Source of the DNA: Flavobacteriales bacterium | GTDB lineage: Bacteria > Bacteroidota > Bacteroidia > DT-38 | Assembly (NCBI GenBank): GCA_013214205.1 | Contig: JABSPQ010000224.1 | Span: 1-53,755, forward strand | DNA: 53,755 bases | Reading direction: 5' to 3' | Shown here: piece by piece, positions 27,676 through 36,122 of the stretch | Layout: each line of letters opens with the position of its first letter | How positions within the stretch are numbered: position 1 is the stretch's first letter | Program-made: the position numbers and the translations under genes | Notes under the pieces: generated by a model | The model's database searches: none | Seen by the model: the letters and a program-made list of their open reading frames with translations, nothing else | Told to the model about the DNA's origin: nothing

Positions 27676-28241
27676 ATGAGAATTTCCAAATATTTATTTT
27701 CCCTTTTAGCCTTTTTACTGATTTCACATATCGGAATTTCACAGACAGATGCTGATACCACCAAGCAACCTCTTTTTGAATTGAGCTTTGGTCAGTCTAT
27801 TTTATTCATTTCTGAAAGTAAAATAATCGACATCAGAAATTCTGAAGCAGTGGTATTACCAACCAGTTCATTTTTGTTTTTGCTGAATTGAGGCCGTTAA
27901 AAGTGATTCGATTCCCATTTTACTTTAATCTTCCTACCGAAACAAAGCAGTTTTTACTAAACGGAGTTTTAATCAACGAAAAAGCCCGCCCCTCTTTTGG
28001 CGCTGGAGTAGAGTTCAAAATTATTGGCTTCGACATTGCCAAAGAAACCGAATTCGAACTTGAAGCAGGCTCTTTAATTAATGTGCTCATCACCGAAAAC
28101 GAAAAAGTGCTATTTGCCCCCGTTGCCGCCCTTAGATTAAGACTAGTTAAAGACCGCGACTTCGCCATGTACCTCGCCTCCTATTATTCCTTAGGCATCA
28201 ATAGCTTTGGGCTGTTGTATGGTACGGGGTTTATATTTTAA
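27676..28241 (+). pseudogene. secreted or outer-membrane protein gene with one frameshift
   Basis: From ATG 27676 the frame encodes a signal peptide (MRISKYLFSLLAFLLISHIG) and a beta-rich start (FELSFGQSILFISES) but stops at 27889-27891. Shifting by one base in the T-rich tract TTTTTGTTTTTG (27871-27882) continues it as AELRPLKVIRFPFYFNLPTE and on through SFGAGVEFKIIGFDIAKETE to a barrel-like C terminus (SYYSLGINSFGLLYGTGFIF) ending at 28241. The two parts form one protein of about 188 residues resembling a small outer-membrane barrel. The shift sits in a homopolymer, so a recent mutation, phase variation or a base-calling error are all possible. Confidence 0.7.
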
Positions 28242-28314
28242 TAAAACTTAAAATATAATTCGCACTTTGCGAAACAAATTGCATCTTTGAGCCTACCTAA
28301 AACATCTCATTTCA

Positions 28315-28635
28315 ATGAAGGTAAGTCTAGTCTCACAAATAACTGTACGGAATTATTGTACTCATAATACCAGAGCCAGACCTCGTTTTCACATCTTCAT
28401 TGAGAGATTAAAAAAATGTGATTGGAATAATTTAAACGATATAAAAGCAGACTTTCCCAATATGAGTATTGTTGAAAATTGCGATAAAAATAGAATTGTA
28501 TTTAACGTTGGCGGGAACAATTACAGAGTAATTTGTGACTATAATTTCTTTTTTAAATGTAGGCTATTTATAGCTTTTATAGGAACACATGCCGAGTACG
28601 ATAAGATTGACGCCTGTAGTGTAAAATGTAAATAA
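28315..28635 (+). CDS. higB: HigB-family toxin (RelE superfamily mRNA interferase)
   Basis: The 106-residue product has the HigB signature RIVFNVGGNNYRVICDYNF and FIAFIGTHAEYDKIDACSV. The GTHAEYDKID motif is diagnostic of the ribosome-dependent mRNA interferase HigB family. The N-terminal half (RPRFHIFIERLKKCDWNNLN) corresponds to the usual helical region. The toxin gene comes first, 8 nt ahead of the antitoxin, as is typical of higBA. The length is normal and no lesion is seen. Confidence 0.88.
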   Translation: MKVSLVSQITVRNYCTHNTRARPRFHIFIERLKKCDWNNLNDIKADFPNMSIVENCDKNRIVFNVGGNNYRVICDYNFFFKCRLFIAFIGTHAEYDKIDACSVKCK

Positions 28636-28643
28636 GATAAGCC

Positions 28644-29015
28644 ATGAAACTCAATAAAATCTTAAATAAAAAACAATACGCAGAATATTGCAACCGTGTT
28701 TTGGAACTAAGCAATCTGCTTTCTACAGGTAAAAACATGCCCGATAAAAAAGAGTTAACCCGTCAACTATTTATTCTTGAACTTATCATAGAACATTACG
28801 AAAACACTCAAGCCAACCCATTCGCAAAACTCAACCCTGTTGATCTTTTAAAAGCACTAATGGTAGAATATGCTTATTCAGGAAGAAAGCTAGCTAAAGA
28901 ATTAAAAATTCCCGAATCTGTTATTTCAGAAATATTAAATTACAAAAGAAGGTTTAGCAAAGACGTTGTCATCAAACTTGCCAAAAAATTTAACATGGGC
29001 GAGATTCTTTTATGA
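28644..29015 (+). CDS. higA: HigA-type antitoxin, HTH-XRE
   Basis: The 123-residue protein has a helical N-terminal part (LNKKQYAEYCNRVLELSNLL) and a C-terminal XRE-type helix-turn-helix (about 72-120: LKALMVEYAYSGRKLAKELK, IPESVISEILNYKRRFS). It is predicted to neutralise HigB and to repress the operon by binding upstream of higB. It ends 46 nt from the convergent ComM/YifB gene. Confidence 0.85.
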   Translation: MKLNKILNKKQYAEYCNRVLELSNLLSTGKNMPDKKELTRQLFILELIIEHYENTQANPFAKLNPVDLLKALMVEYAYSGRKLAKELKIPESVISEILNYKRRFSKDVVIKLAKKFNMGEILL

Positions 29016-29061
29016 AAGAATATCAATTAAAAAGCAGCAGTGTAGTGCAAAACACTTAATC

Positions 29062-30600
29062 TCACCCCGCCCAACCATCTCTATCCAAACTCCTATAACT
29101 AATAGCTTCGCCAATGTGTTGCGACAAGATACTTTTGGCGCCATCCAAATCTGCAATGGTACGAGCCACCTTTAAAATTCGGTTGTATGCCCTGGCCGAT
29201 AGTCCCAATCTTTCCATTGCCGTTTGAAGCAATTTATGCCCCTCATCATCCAATTTACAAATCTCGGCCATGTACTTCGGCAAAATTTGAGCATTGCAAT
29301 GCACACCTTCCATATCATCGAAGCGCGATGCTTGAATTTCTCGTGCTACTACAACCCGCGCCCTAACCAACTCGCTTTTTTCCGCTGGCGCCACACTCGA
29401 CATATCTATAAATGCAATTGGCGTTACTTCAATGTGCATGTCAATTCTATCCAACAAAGGCCCCGAAATTCGAGATAAATACTGTTGTACCAAACCGCTG
29501 TTACAAATACAATTTTTCTCTGGGTGGTTGTAATAACCGCACGGACATGGATTCATAGAGGCTACCAACATAAAACTAGCTGGATAATCTACCGCAAACT
29601 TTGCTCGAGAAATAGAGATTATGCGATCTTCTAAAGGCTGACGTAATACTTCTAAAACAGCACGCTTAAACTCTGGCAATTCATCTAAAAACAAAACACC
29701 GTTGTGGGCCAAAGAAATTTCGCCAGGCTGCGGAACTTGCCCACCTCCTACCAAAGCAACATCGCTAATGGTATGGTGTGGCGATCTAATTGGTCGGGTA
29801 ACAATTAAACCAGACTGGCTGCCAAGTTTGTTAGCTACCGAATGAATTTTTGTTGTTTCGAGCGCCTCCTCTAAACTTAACGGAGGCAGAATAGAAGGAA
29901 TTCTTTTTGCCAACATGGTTTTCCCTGCTCCCGGTGGTCCTATCATAACAATATTATGTCCGCCTGCTGCAGCAATTTCCATTGCCCTTTTTACACTTTC
30001 CTGTCCTTTAACATCAGAAAAATCATAATCAGATTGAAGATTTTTAGTTTCAAACTCCTCTTTCGTATTTACCACTTCAATCGCCAAATCTTCACCGCCA
30101 TTAAAAAAATCAATTACTTCCTTAATGTGTTTTGCCCCTCTAACTTCAAGTCCATCAACAATAGCAGCTTCTTTGGCATTATCAATTGGCAATATAATCC
30201 CCTTAAAACCTTCTTTTTTTGCTTGCAAGGCAATTGGCAATGCACCTTTTAAAGGCTGTAAGCCCCCGTCAAGTGAGAGTTCACCCATAACAATATACTT
30301 GCTCACTTCAGCAGAGTTAATTTGACCTGATGCGGCTAAAATCCCAATGGCAATGGTAAGATCGTAATACGACCCCTCCTTTCGAATATCTGCTGGAGCC
30401 AAATTAATTACAATTCGCTTCCCTGGAATTCGATGCCCCATATTGCTCAATGCCGTTCTAATCCGAAACTGGCTTTCCTTTACAGCATTATCTGGCAAAC
30501 CAACCATGTAAAATTTTGTACCTGGATTAATATCTACTTCTACAGTAATGGTGGTGGCTTCAATACCAAAAGTGGCACTGCCGTAAGTTTTAACTAACAT
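29062..30600 (-). CDS. comM: YifB/ComM-family Mg-chelatase-like AAA+ ATPase
   Basis: The 512-residue protein has the N-terminal Lon-like ChlI domain (LVKTYGSATFGIEATTITVE; GIKLP-type segments) followed by an AAA+ core: Walker A GPPGAGKTMLAKR and Walker B GVLFLDELPEF, with sensor and arginine-finger regions after it. A Cys-rich insert, ASMNPCPCGYYNHPEKNC, is typical of this family. ComM acts as a branch-migration helicase in natural transformation where studied. Other competence genes are not in the window. The length is normal. Confidence 0.92.
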   Translation of the reverse strand: MLVKTYGSATFGIEATTITVEVDINPGTKFYMVGLPDNAVKESQFRIRTALSNMGHRIPGKRIVINLAPADIRKEGSYYDLTIAIGILAASGQINSAEVSKYIVMGELSLDGGLQPLKGALPIALQAKKEGFKGIILPIDNAKEAAIVDGLEVRGAKHIKEVIDFFNGGEDLAIEVVNTKEEFETKNLQSDYDFSDVKGQESVKRAMEIAAAGGHNIVMIGPPGAGKTMLAKRIPSILPPLSLEEALETTKIHSVANKLGSQSGLIVTRPIRSPHHTISDVALVGGGQVPQPGEISLAHNGVLFLDELPEFKRAVLEVLRQPLEDRIISISRAKFAVDYPASFMLVASMNPCPCGYYNHPEKNCICNSGLVQQYLSRISGPLLDRIDMHIEVTPIAFIDMSSVAPAEKSELVRARVVVAREIQASRFDDMEGVHCNAQILPKYMAEICKLDDEGHKLLQTAMERLGLSARAYNRILKVARTIADLDGAKSILSQHIGEAISYRSLDRDGWAG

Positions 30601-30896
30601 TTGAGATGAAATATTAAGATTGTGTTGTAATTATTGAGATTGAGATATTGAAAATATGAAATTGTAATGAGCGACTAATGTACTATGTTTCTTGAAATTA
30701 ATGACTCATCATGGAACAAATCATTCCTATCAACTTAATATTTCAAAAAATGCTTTCACAAATAATATAAGGAAGTCCAAATACAATAAGCAACTTACTC
30801 ATACCGCTGTCTTTTAACGCCGATATCAATCGCATAAAAGGCTTCAATTTTGTTACATTTACAAGAACCGAAACACTCAAAGATCAACCTTTACAA

Positions 30897-32150
30897 ATGA
30901 AGTTTCTAATAACCATTTATGCCATTTTTCTTTTTTATGGCTGCTCCGGCGCGCAAGAAAGCAAACTTACGTTTGGAGGAGCTAAAGATGACGTTGGCTA
31001 TTCCTTTTGTTCAAATGGAACCGGAGGTTATATTTTAGTTGGGCTTACACGCAGTATAGGAAAAGGTTCCGATGATGTATTGGTTATTAATATAGACAGC
31101 ACAGGCAATGTATTATGGAAAAAAACTTATGGAGGTTCGCGTTTCGATATTCCTAGAGCAATAGAAAGAACATCAGACGGAGGTTACGTAATTTATGGCA
31201 GTAAATGGGATGGCGGAAGTTACCGACAAGATGGCTACTTAATGAAACTGGACACCTCAGGAATTCAATTGTTTGGTAAGTATTTCGGAGAAGGTCAAGC
31301 AGATGATGGCATCTCTGTTGAAGAAACTTCTGATAAAGGATTTATTCTTTCTGGGTTTTCAAGATCAGCACCGGGAGCTGGAGGATATCATGTAATTAAG
31401 ACTGATAAGGATGGAATTGAAGAGTGGCATGTCTATTTTGGTGAAAATGGTAAAGATATAGCCTTCGATGCCATTGAAACTGCCGAAGGTGATTTTTTGG
31501 TTACTGGCTTATTATCAGGTTTCTTTCTGTATTCCGAATTTGAATTCACCAGGCCAGATTCCGATATCATGATCTATAAACTAAGAGCAGATGGAACTGA
31601 AATATGGAGAAAGGTTTACGACGAAGAACAAAATGAACTAGTGTCAAGCACCATTGAATCTCCAGATGGCGGATATTATATACTCGGTTCAACTCAAAGC
31701 TACGGTGTGGGAAGTTTTGATATTTTGCTAATGAAATTAGACACTGCAGGTAATGTTGAATGGAGAAAAACTTATGGTGACACTGGTTTTGATTATGGCA
31801 ACTCTATTGATATTTCCGACGATGGTTATTTGTACATTACCGGTACTACAAACAATGATACGGCTTCAAATAAAACAGACGTAATTACAATTAAAGCAGA
31901 ATTAGACGGAACCGAAATATGGACGGTTATCACAGGAGGTTCAGAATCCGAGTATGGAAAATGTATAAGAGCTACTGCTAGTAATGGCTGTGCAGTACTT
32001 GGTGAAACAAAAAGTGAAAGCGTTGGTTTAGCTGATTTCTATTTTTTAATTTTTTCTCCGGATGGAGAACTGGTCCAATTTGAAATTAATGACAACAAAC
32101 TATTAGAAAGAGAAGCAATTACCTCCCCAAGCCAGCAACAGACAAAGTAA
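30897..32150 (+). CDS. secreted beta-propeller-like repeat protein, copy 1, sorting domain lost
   Basis: The 417-residue product consists of about seven repeats of 50-60 residues, of the type TSDGGYVIYGSKWDGGS followed by LMKLDTSGI and W-K-YGG, as in Bacteroidota propeller-like repeat proteins. The N terminus (MKFLITIYAIFLFYGCSGAQ) has a plausible lipobox ending at Cys16. It is a close paralog of the gene at 33591. Unlike that copy, the frame ends at 32148-32150 just where the C-terminal T9SS domain should begin. Its remnant follows in other frames (32120-32352). The truncated product may still be exported and anchored as a lipoprotein. Confidence 0.85.
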   Translation: MKFLITIYAIFLFYGCSGAQESKLTFGGAKDDVGYSFCSNGTGGYILVGLTRSIGKGSDDVLVINIDSTGNVLWKKTYGGSRFDIPRAIERTSDGGYVIYGSKWDGGSYRQDGYLMKLDTSGIQLFGKYFGEGQADDGISVEETSDKGFILSGFSRSAPGAGGYHVIKTDKDGIEEWHVYFGENGKDIAFDAIETAEGDFLVTGLLSGFFLYSEFEFTRPDSDIMIYKLRADGTEIWRKVYDEEQNELVSSTIESPDGGYYILGSTQSYGVGSFDILLMKLDTAGNVEWRKTYGDTGFDYGNSIDISDDGYLYITGTTNNDTASNKTDVITIKAELDGTEIWTVITGGSESEYGKCIRATASNGCAVLGETKSESVGLADFYFLIFSPDGELVQFEINDNKLLEREAITSPSQQQTK

Positions 32151-32352
32151 CCATTTCTAGTAATATTAAAGTGCCTTGCAATAAGTTCCACTACAAATTG
32201 ATTGACACACTAGGAAATATAGTTCACCAACAGTATGAATCGTCTAATTTTGCAGAATTAGATATTTCCTCATTAAACCAAGGAGTCTATGTTTATCAAG
32301 ATCTTCAGATAGCACCTCCGAAATATTAACAGGAGATTTTATTGTGCGTTAA
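32120..32352 (+). pseudogene. remnant of the T9SS sorting domain of copy 1
   Basis: In a different frame from the upstream gene, 32120-32299 reads YLPKPATDKVTISSN, then KFHYKLIDTLGNIVHQQYES and LDISSLNQGVYVYQ. After a second shift at 32300-32301, the frame from 32302 reads SSDSTSEILTGDFIVR to a TAA at 32350-32352. This aligns with the intact sorting domain of the paralog at 33591-35057 (VFPNPASEKVNFS, YELYHVSGNLVYQ, LDISTLAPGLYMYRI, GKLIVH). Two frameshifts therefore separate the domain from its protein. Its last 14 nt overlap the convergent metallophosphoesterase-like gene. Confidence 0.8.
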
Positions 32353-33247
32353 ACAATGAATCAAGATCGTGAAATTGCCAACTCATCTCATTTGTTGCAA
32401 TAATATGCTCAAAAATCAACACCTTATCTTTAGGTGCTACCGCAAGAAGTACAGAATCTTTAATTCTTGAATTATTAATTCCATTTCCAAAAAAGTGAAC
32501 AGTATCAACAGAAGGCTGATAATATGACTTTTCGTACGTGCCAGCATCACCTAATATTACATATACTCCAACTCCCCTATTCTTCGCTTTAACCAGCATA
32601 GGATAAATAACACTACTAAATGTAGCGTTAGAAGAATCGCAATTAGCATTCCAATATTGAAAATTTGCATGATAATACTTAACTCCTACGTCAACACCAG
32701 GAACATCCTTAAAAATATTGCTGTGCATAAAAAGAAACAAATAAGAATTTGAATTGATCGTATCGCAAACATTCTTTATCATGTCAAACTGATTGTTCAA
32801 CTCTTCACATTTAGAAGGATTTAATTGTGAATTCATACAGATAGACACAGCACCGTTTGCAGAATAAACATTGTAGCTCTCTTTCCCTGTCACTTCCCGA
32901 TACCAAGCCATATTACCACCTCTTATGTCATGATTTCCCAATGAATACTGGGTTGATGGTGAAGCCAAATTAAATAAAGTATCAAGATACTCAATTGTAG
33001 GTCTTCTTAATAATGCATCCTTGCACACGTCGCCTCCTAACCATATTCGATCAAAGTTCGAATAATTCAACCCTTCAACCCTAGGATCGACTCTATTGCC
33101 ACTTAAATAATCATATGCATGCCCCAAAAAAATGTACTTCAATGTATCATTTACACTTTTCGTCTCGCTTGATGAACCGCCGGGCATGCCAAATGTAGAA
33201 GTAATAAAAAATAAGAGAATACAAATTGGTATATACTTATTGGTCAT
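32339..33247 (-). CDS. metallophosphoesterase-like secreted protein, copy 1, altered motifs
   Basis: I chose the ATG at 33247, giving a signal peptide (MTNKYIPICILLFFITSTFG). The start 36 nt upstream would precede it. The roughly 302-residue product resembles calcineurin-like phosphoesterases: IWLGGDVC (GD motif), YSLGNHDIRGGN (GNHD) and LFLFMHSNIF (His). But the first motif reads FLGHAY rather than D-x-H, and the last reads ILGDAG rather than GHxH. It has two cysteine pairs (CMNSQLNPSKCEEL; NVCDTI). It is a close paralog of the gene at 35044. It converges with the repeat protein, overlapping its former 3' end by 14 nt. Confidence 0.8.
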   Translation of the reverse strand: MTNKYIPICILLFFITSTFGMPGGSSSETKSVNDTLKYIFLGHAYDYLSGNRVDPRVEGLNYSNFDRIWLGGDVCKDALLRRPTIEYLDTLFNLASPSTQYSLGNHDIRGGNMAWYREVTGKESYNVYSANGAVSICMNSQLNPSKCEELNNQFDMIKNVCDTINSNSYLFLFMHSNIFKDVPGVDVGVKYYHANFQYWNANCDSSNATFSSVIYPMLVKAKNRGVGVYVILGDAGTYEKSYYQPSVDTVHFFGNGINNSRIKDSVLLAVAPKDKVLIFEHIIATNEMSWQFHDLDSLFNAQ

Positions 33248-33320
33248 GTTCGATATAATTAATACGAAGAGCAATTTACACAATTATCATAATTTGAAAA
33301 AATTCAAATAGCTTTGAATA

Positions 33321-33410
33321 ATGCCAGCCAACATACTTATTGTAGATTACTAAATGGGAAATTAAAATTCGGTATTTAAACTAGCCAGATAGTTTGGGCA
33401 AAGCCGTTTT
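33321..33410 (+). pseudogene. 5' fragment of a hisH-like gene marking a tandem duplication
   Basis: In one frame this stretch reads MPANILIVDY-stop-MGN-stop-NSVFKLAR-stop-FGQSRF. It matches the start of the intact hisH at 36123 (NILIVDYEMGNLNSVRKKF). The DNA is also alike: ATTGTAGATTAC and AAATGGGAAATT are identical in both. It lies upstream of metallophosphoesterase copy 1 just as the intact hisH lies upstream of copy 2. The duplicated unit therefore extended into hisH, and this copy has decayed by truncation and three stop codons. Confidence 0.8.
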
Positions 33411-33436
33411 CTGTAAAACAAAACGGGAATGAACAA

Positions 33437-33470
33437 CCCCGAAGCAGAGCTTCGAGGAATTCTCTTGATT
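33437..33470. repeat. hairpin repeat resembling an IS200-type end
   Basis: CGAAGC (33440-33445) and GCTTCG (33449-33454) form a stem with loop AGA, followed by the palindrome GAGGAATTCTC (33453-33463). The layout (6-bp stem, tiny loop, then GG-ATT) resembles the hairpin beside the transposase at 267-293. No transposase is present here. It may be a solo element end or a REP-like repeat. It lies between the two copies of the duplicated unit. Confidence 0.4.
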
Positions 33471-33590
33471 AAAATGGATCGAGTTAGTAATGCTCTAAAG
33501 TTTTCTTCATCAACAAATTCATCCCGTATCAAGTTTCAAATTCACTATCTTTATCGTAACCAGTACAAATTTGACTTTAAAACAATTTTC

Positions 33591-35057
33591 ATGAAAAGCA
33601 TCGCTTCAGTATTAATTCTCGCTTTTCTGAGCACTTTCGTTTATAGCCAAACCAATTTGTATACCTATGGAGGACCAGAAGATGAAATAGGGAACTCCTT
33701 TTGTCTCGATGGCGAGGGTGGCTATGTATTTGCTGGTTCAACACGTAGCTATGGCAATGGTTCGCAAGACATTTATATTGTACATATCGATAACGAAGGC
33801 AATCTCCTTTGGGCAAAAACATTTGGTAGTGCGCGTCATGAAACGGCTAGAGCGATCGAAAGAACAGCTGATGGCGGTTATGCCGTTTATGGCAGCAAAT
33901 GGGATGGAGGTTCTGCCAGACAAGATAGCTATCTGCTTAAGCTTAATTATGCTGGAAATCAAATTTGGGCAAAATATTACGGTGGCTCGGCAGCCGATGA
34001 TGGCATAGCTATTCAAGAAACATCAGACGGTGGTTTTGTGATGGCTGGATTCGACAAATCTACTACTGGAATGGGCGATTTTCAAATAATTAAAATAGAT
34101 AGCGAAGGAAATGAAGTATGGTACCAAGCTGTAGGAGGATCAGGAAAAGACATTGCTTTTGACGTTATAGAAACTAAGGAAGGTGATTTTTTGGTTACCG
34201 GATTGTACAACGGATACTTTATGTACTCTGAATTTGAATTTATCACACCAGATTCCAACATCCACATTTACAAACTGGATAAAGATGGAACCATTAAATG
34301 GGAAAAAACTTACGATAAGATTCACAATGAACTAGTAGGCCAAACTGTAGAATCGCCAGATGGTGGTTACTATATTCTTGGTTCCACTCAAAGTGCTGGG
34401 GCTGGTAGTTTTGATATTTACTTAATGAAACTAGATACGGCAGGAAATATTGAATGGGAAAAAACTTATGGTGATGTTGGTTTTGATTATGGCGCATCTA
34501 TTGCGATTTCAGATGACAATTACCTGTACATCACAGGAACTTCAAACATAGACCTTGTTTCCAACAAAACAGACGTAGTAATTTTAAAGACTGATTTAGA
34601 TGGAAATGAAATTTGGACGGTTTATGCAGGAGGTGAAGAATCTGAATATGGGAAATCGGTTAGGGTTTTAGGAACCGATGGCTGCGCTGTATTGGGATAT
34701 ACTAAAAGTGCTGGAAATGGACAAAATGATTTTTATTTTATAAAGCTAAATGACAATGGGGTAATAACAGAGCTTACTACCGACACCAACAGCAACAGTG
34801 AAGACGAAGGATTAACGGCCGCAGTATTTCCAAATCCCGCTTCGGAAAAGGTGAATTTTTCTATGTCACAAAACTATTCTTGCCACATCATCCAATACGA
34901 GTTATATCATGTAAGTGGCAATTTGGTGTATCAGAATATCGAATCTCAACGGCATGTAGAACTCGATATTTCTACTTTAGCCCCTGGCTTATACATGTAC
35001 CGTATAACGTCTACTTGTTACGAAGGAATTATATCAGGAAAACTTATTGTGCATTAA
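33591..35057 (+). CDS. secreted beta-propeller-like repeat protein with T9SS sorting domain, copy 2
   Basis: I chose the ATG at 33591, which starts a signal peptide (MKSIASVLILAFLSTFVYSQ). Upstream in-frame codons cross the hairpin repeat and are unlikely to be coding. The 488-residue protein has about seven propeller-like repeats (TADGGYAVYGSKWDGGS; LMKLDTAGNIEWEKTYGD) and an intact T9SS type A domain (VFPNPASEKVNFS, ELYHVSGNLVYQNI, GLYMYRITSTCYEGIISGK). It is closely similar to copy 1 over the propeller region. It is predicted to be exported by Sec and T9SS to the surface. Its last 14 nt overlap the convergent metallophosphoesterase-like gene, as in copy 1. Confidence 0.88.
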   Translation: MKSIASVLILAFLSTFVYSQTNLYTYGGPEDEIGNSFCLDGEGGYVFAGSTRSYGNGSQDIYIVHIDNEGNLLWAKTFGSARHETARAIERTADGGYAVYGSKWDGGSARQDSYLLKLNYAGNQIWAKYYGGSAADDGIAIQETSDGGFVMAGFDKSTTGMGDFQIIKIDSEGNEVWYQAVGGSGKDIAFDVIETKEGDFLVTGLYNGYFMYSEFEFITPDSNIHIYKLDKDGTIKWEKTYDKIHNELVGQTVESPDGGYYILGSTQSAGAGSFDIYLMKLDTAGNIEWEKTYGDVGFDYGASIAISDDNYLYITGTSNIDLVSNKTDVVILKTDLDGNEIWTVYAGGEESEYGKSVRVLGTDGCAVLGYTKSAGNGQNDFYFIKLNDNGVITELTTDTNSNSEDEGLTAAVFPNPASEKVNFSMSQNYSCHIIQYELYHVSGNLVYQNIESQRHVELDISTLAPGLYMYRITSTCYEGIISGKLIVH

Positions 35058-35949
35058 GCAACGAGTCTAGATCGTGGAATTTCCAAACCATTTCATTTGT
35101 ATTAAGCAGGTGCTCAAAGATTAGAAGCTTGTCTGGTTTTGCAGCAATTTCAGCAGGATCAGTATATTTTGAATTGTAAATCCCACTGGCAAAAAAGTGA
35201 ATAGAATCTACCGAAGGCTCATAATAGGCTTTTACTTTAGACCCAGAATCACCCATAATACAATAAACTTTTACTCCCCTGTTCTTAGCACTTAACAAAA
35301 GTGGGTAAATAGCCGTTTCAAAATTCGCGTCCGAAGAGCTACAATTTGCATTCCAATGCCTGTAATTAGTATGATAATAGTTGGTCGCTTTGCTTATTGG
35401 CATTTCAGCAAACAAGTTGCTATGCATTATTAAAAACAGATGAGAATTGGGAGAAATCGTATCACAAACATTTTTAATCATATTAAATTGATTGTTCAAT
35501 TCTTCGCACAAGGACGGGTTTAATTGCGAATTCACGCATATTGTTACAGCTCCTTTTGAAGAGTACACATTGTAGCTTTCTCTGCCTGTAAACTCACGAT
35601 AATAGGTCATGTTTCCGTTTCGAATATCATGATTTCCTAATGCGTATTGTGTAGACGGAAGCGACAAATCAAATACGCTATCAATGTATGCCATTGTAGA
35701 ATACTCTAACATGGCCTCAGAACAAATGTCTCCTCCCAACCAAATCCTTTCGTAGTTAGAGTAATCCAAAGTTTCCACTCTAAGGTCTACTCTTGTTCCC
35801 CCTGTTCCTGTTCTATAGGTATGACCAAGAAAAATATACTGCAATGTATCGTCAATACTTTTCTCTACAACCGAATTTAAACTCTGAGCATAAGAAGAGA
35901 AACCCAGCAGAGATAACAAACTTATTAGAAAGAAAAACTTTTGAAACAT
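35044..35949 (-). CDS. metallophosphoesterase-like secreted protein, copy 2, altered motifs
   Basis: The 301-residue product starts with a signal peptide (MFQKFFFLISLLSLLGFSSYA) and is paralogous to the gene at 32339. It shares IWLGGDICSEAML, YALGNHDIRNGN, LIMHSNLFAEM and the end LLNTNEMVWKFHDLDSLLNAQ. The same two departures from the calcineurin-like pattern appear: FLGHTY in place of D-x-H, and IMGDSG in place of GHxH. Shared deviation argues for a selected variant rather than decay. It converges with the repeat protein and is divergent from hisH. Its job is unknown; a partnership with the repeat protein is inferred from the twice-kept pairing. Confidence 0.8.
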   Translation of the reverse strand: MFQKFFFLISLLSLLGFSSYAQSLNSVVEKSIDDTLQYIFLGHTYRTGTGGTRVDLRVETLDYSNYERIWLGGDICSEAMLEYSTMAYIDSVFDLSLPSTQYALGNHDIRNGNMTYYREFTGRESYNVYSSKGAVTICVNSQLNPSLCEELNNQFNMIKNVCDTISPNSHLFLIMHSNLFAEMPISKATNYYHTNYRHWNANCSSSDANFETAIYPLLLSAKNRGVKVYCIMGDSGSKVKAYYEPSVDSIHFFASGIYNSKYTDPAEIAAKPDKLLIFEHLLNTNEMVWKFHDLDSLLNAQ

Positions 35950-36122
35950 CTCGTTTTGGATGGTTAAATAAAATACAAATTACAAATTATAAATGTTACA
36001 ACCGTACCAAGCTCACGCCTAGTAATCGTACACCTCCTTATTTTGAACTAACTTTTTTTCTAACCATTAAGGATATAACTTCGCATATAAGAAGCCTTAG
36101 ATAAAATAAGTACAGAGCAAAT

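Noticed and set aside
27877-27890. Programmed -1 frameshifting to join the two halves of the envelope gene
   Set aside because: The tract does not form a canonical X-XXY-YYZ slippery heptamer in the reading frame and no stimulatory structure is evident.
32150-32338. Possible separate small gene after repeat-protein copy 1
   Set aside because: The sequence aligns with the sorting domain of the paralog at 33591, so it is a frameshifted remnant rather than a new gene.
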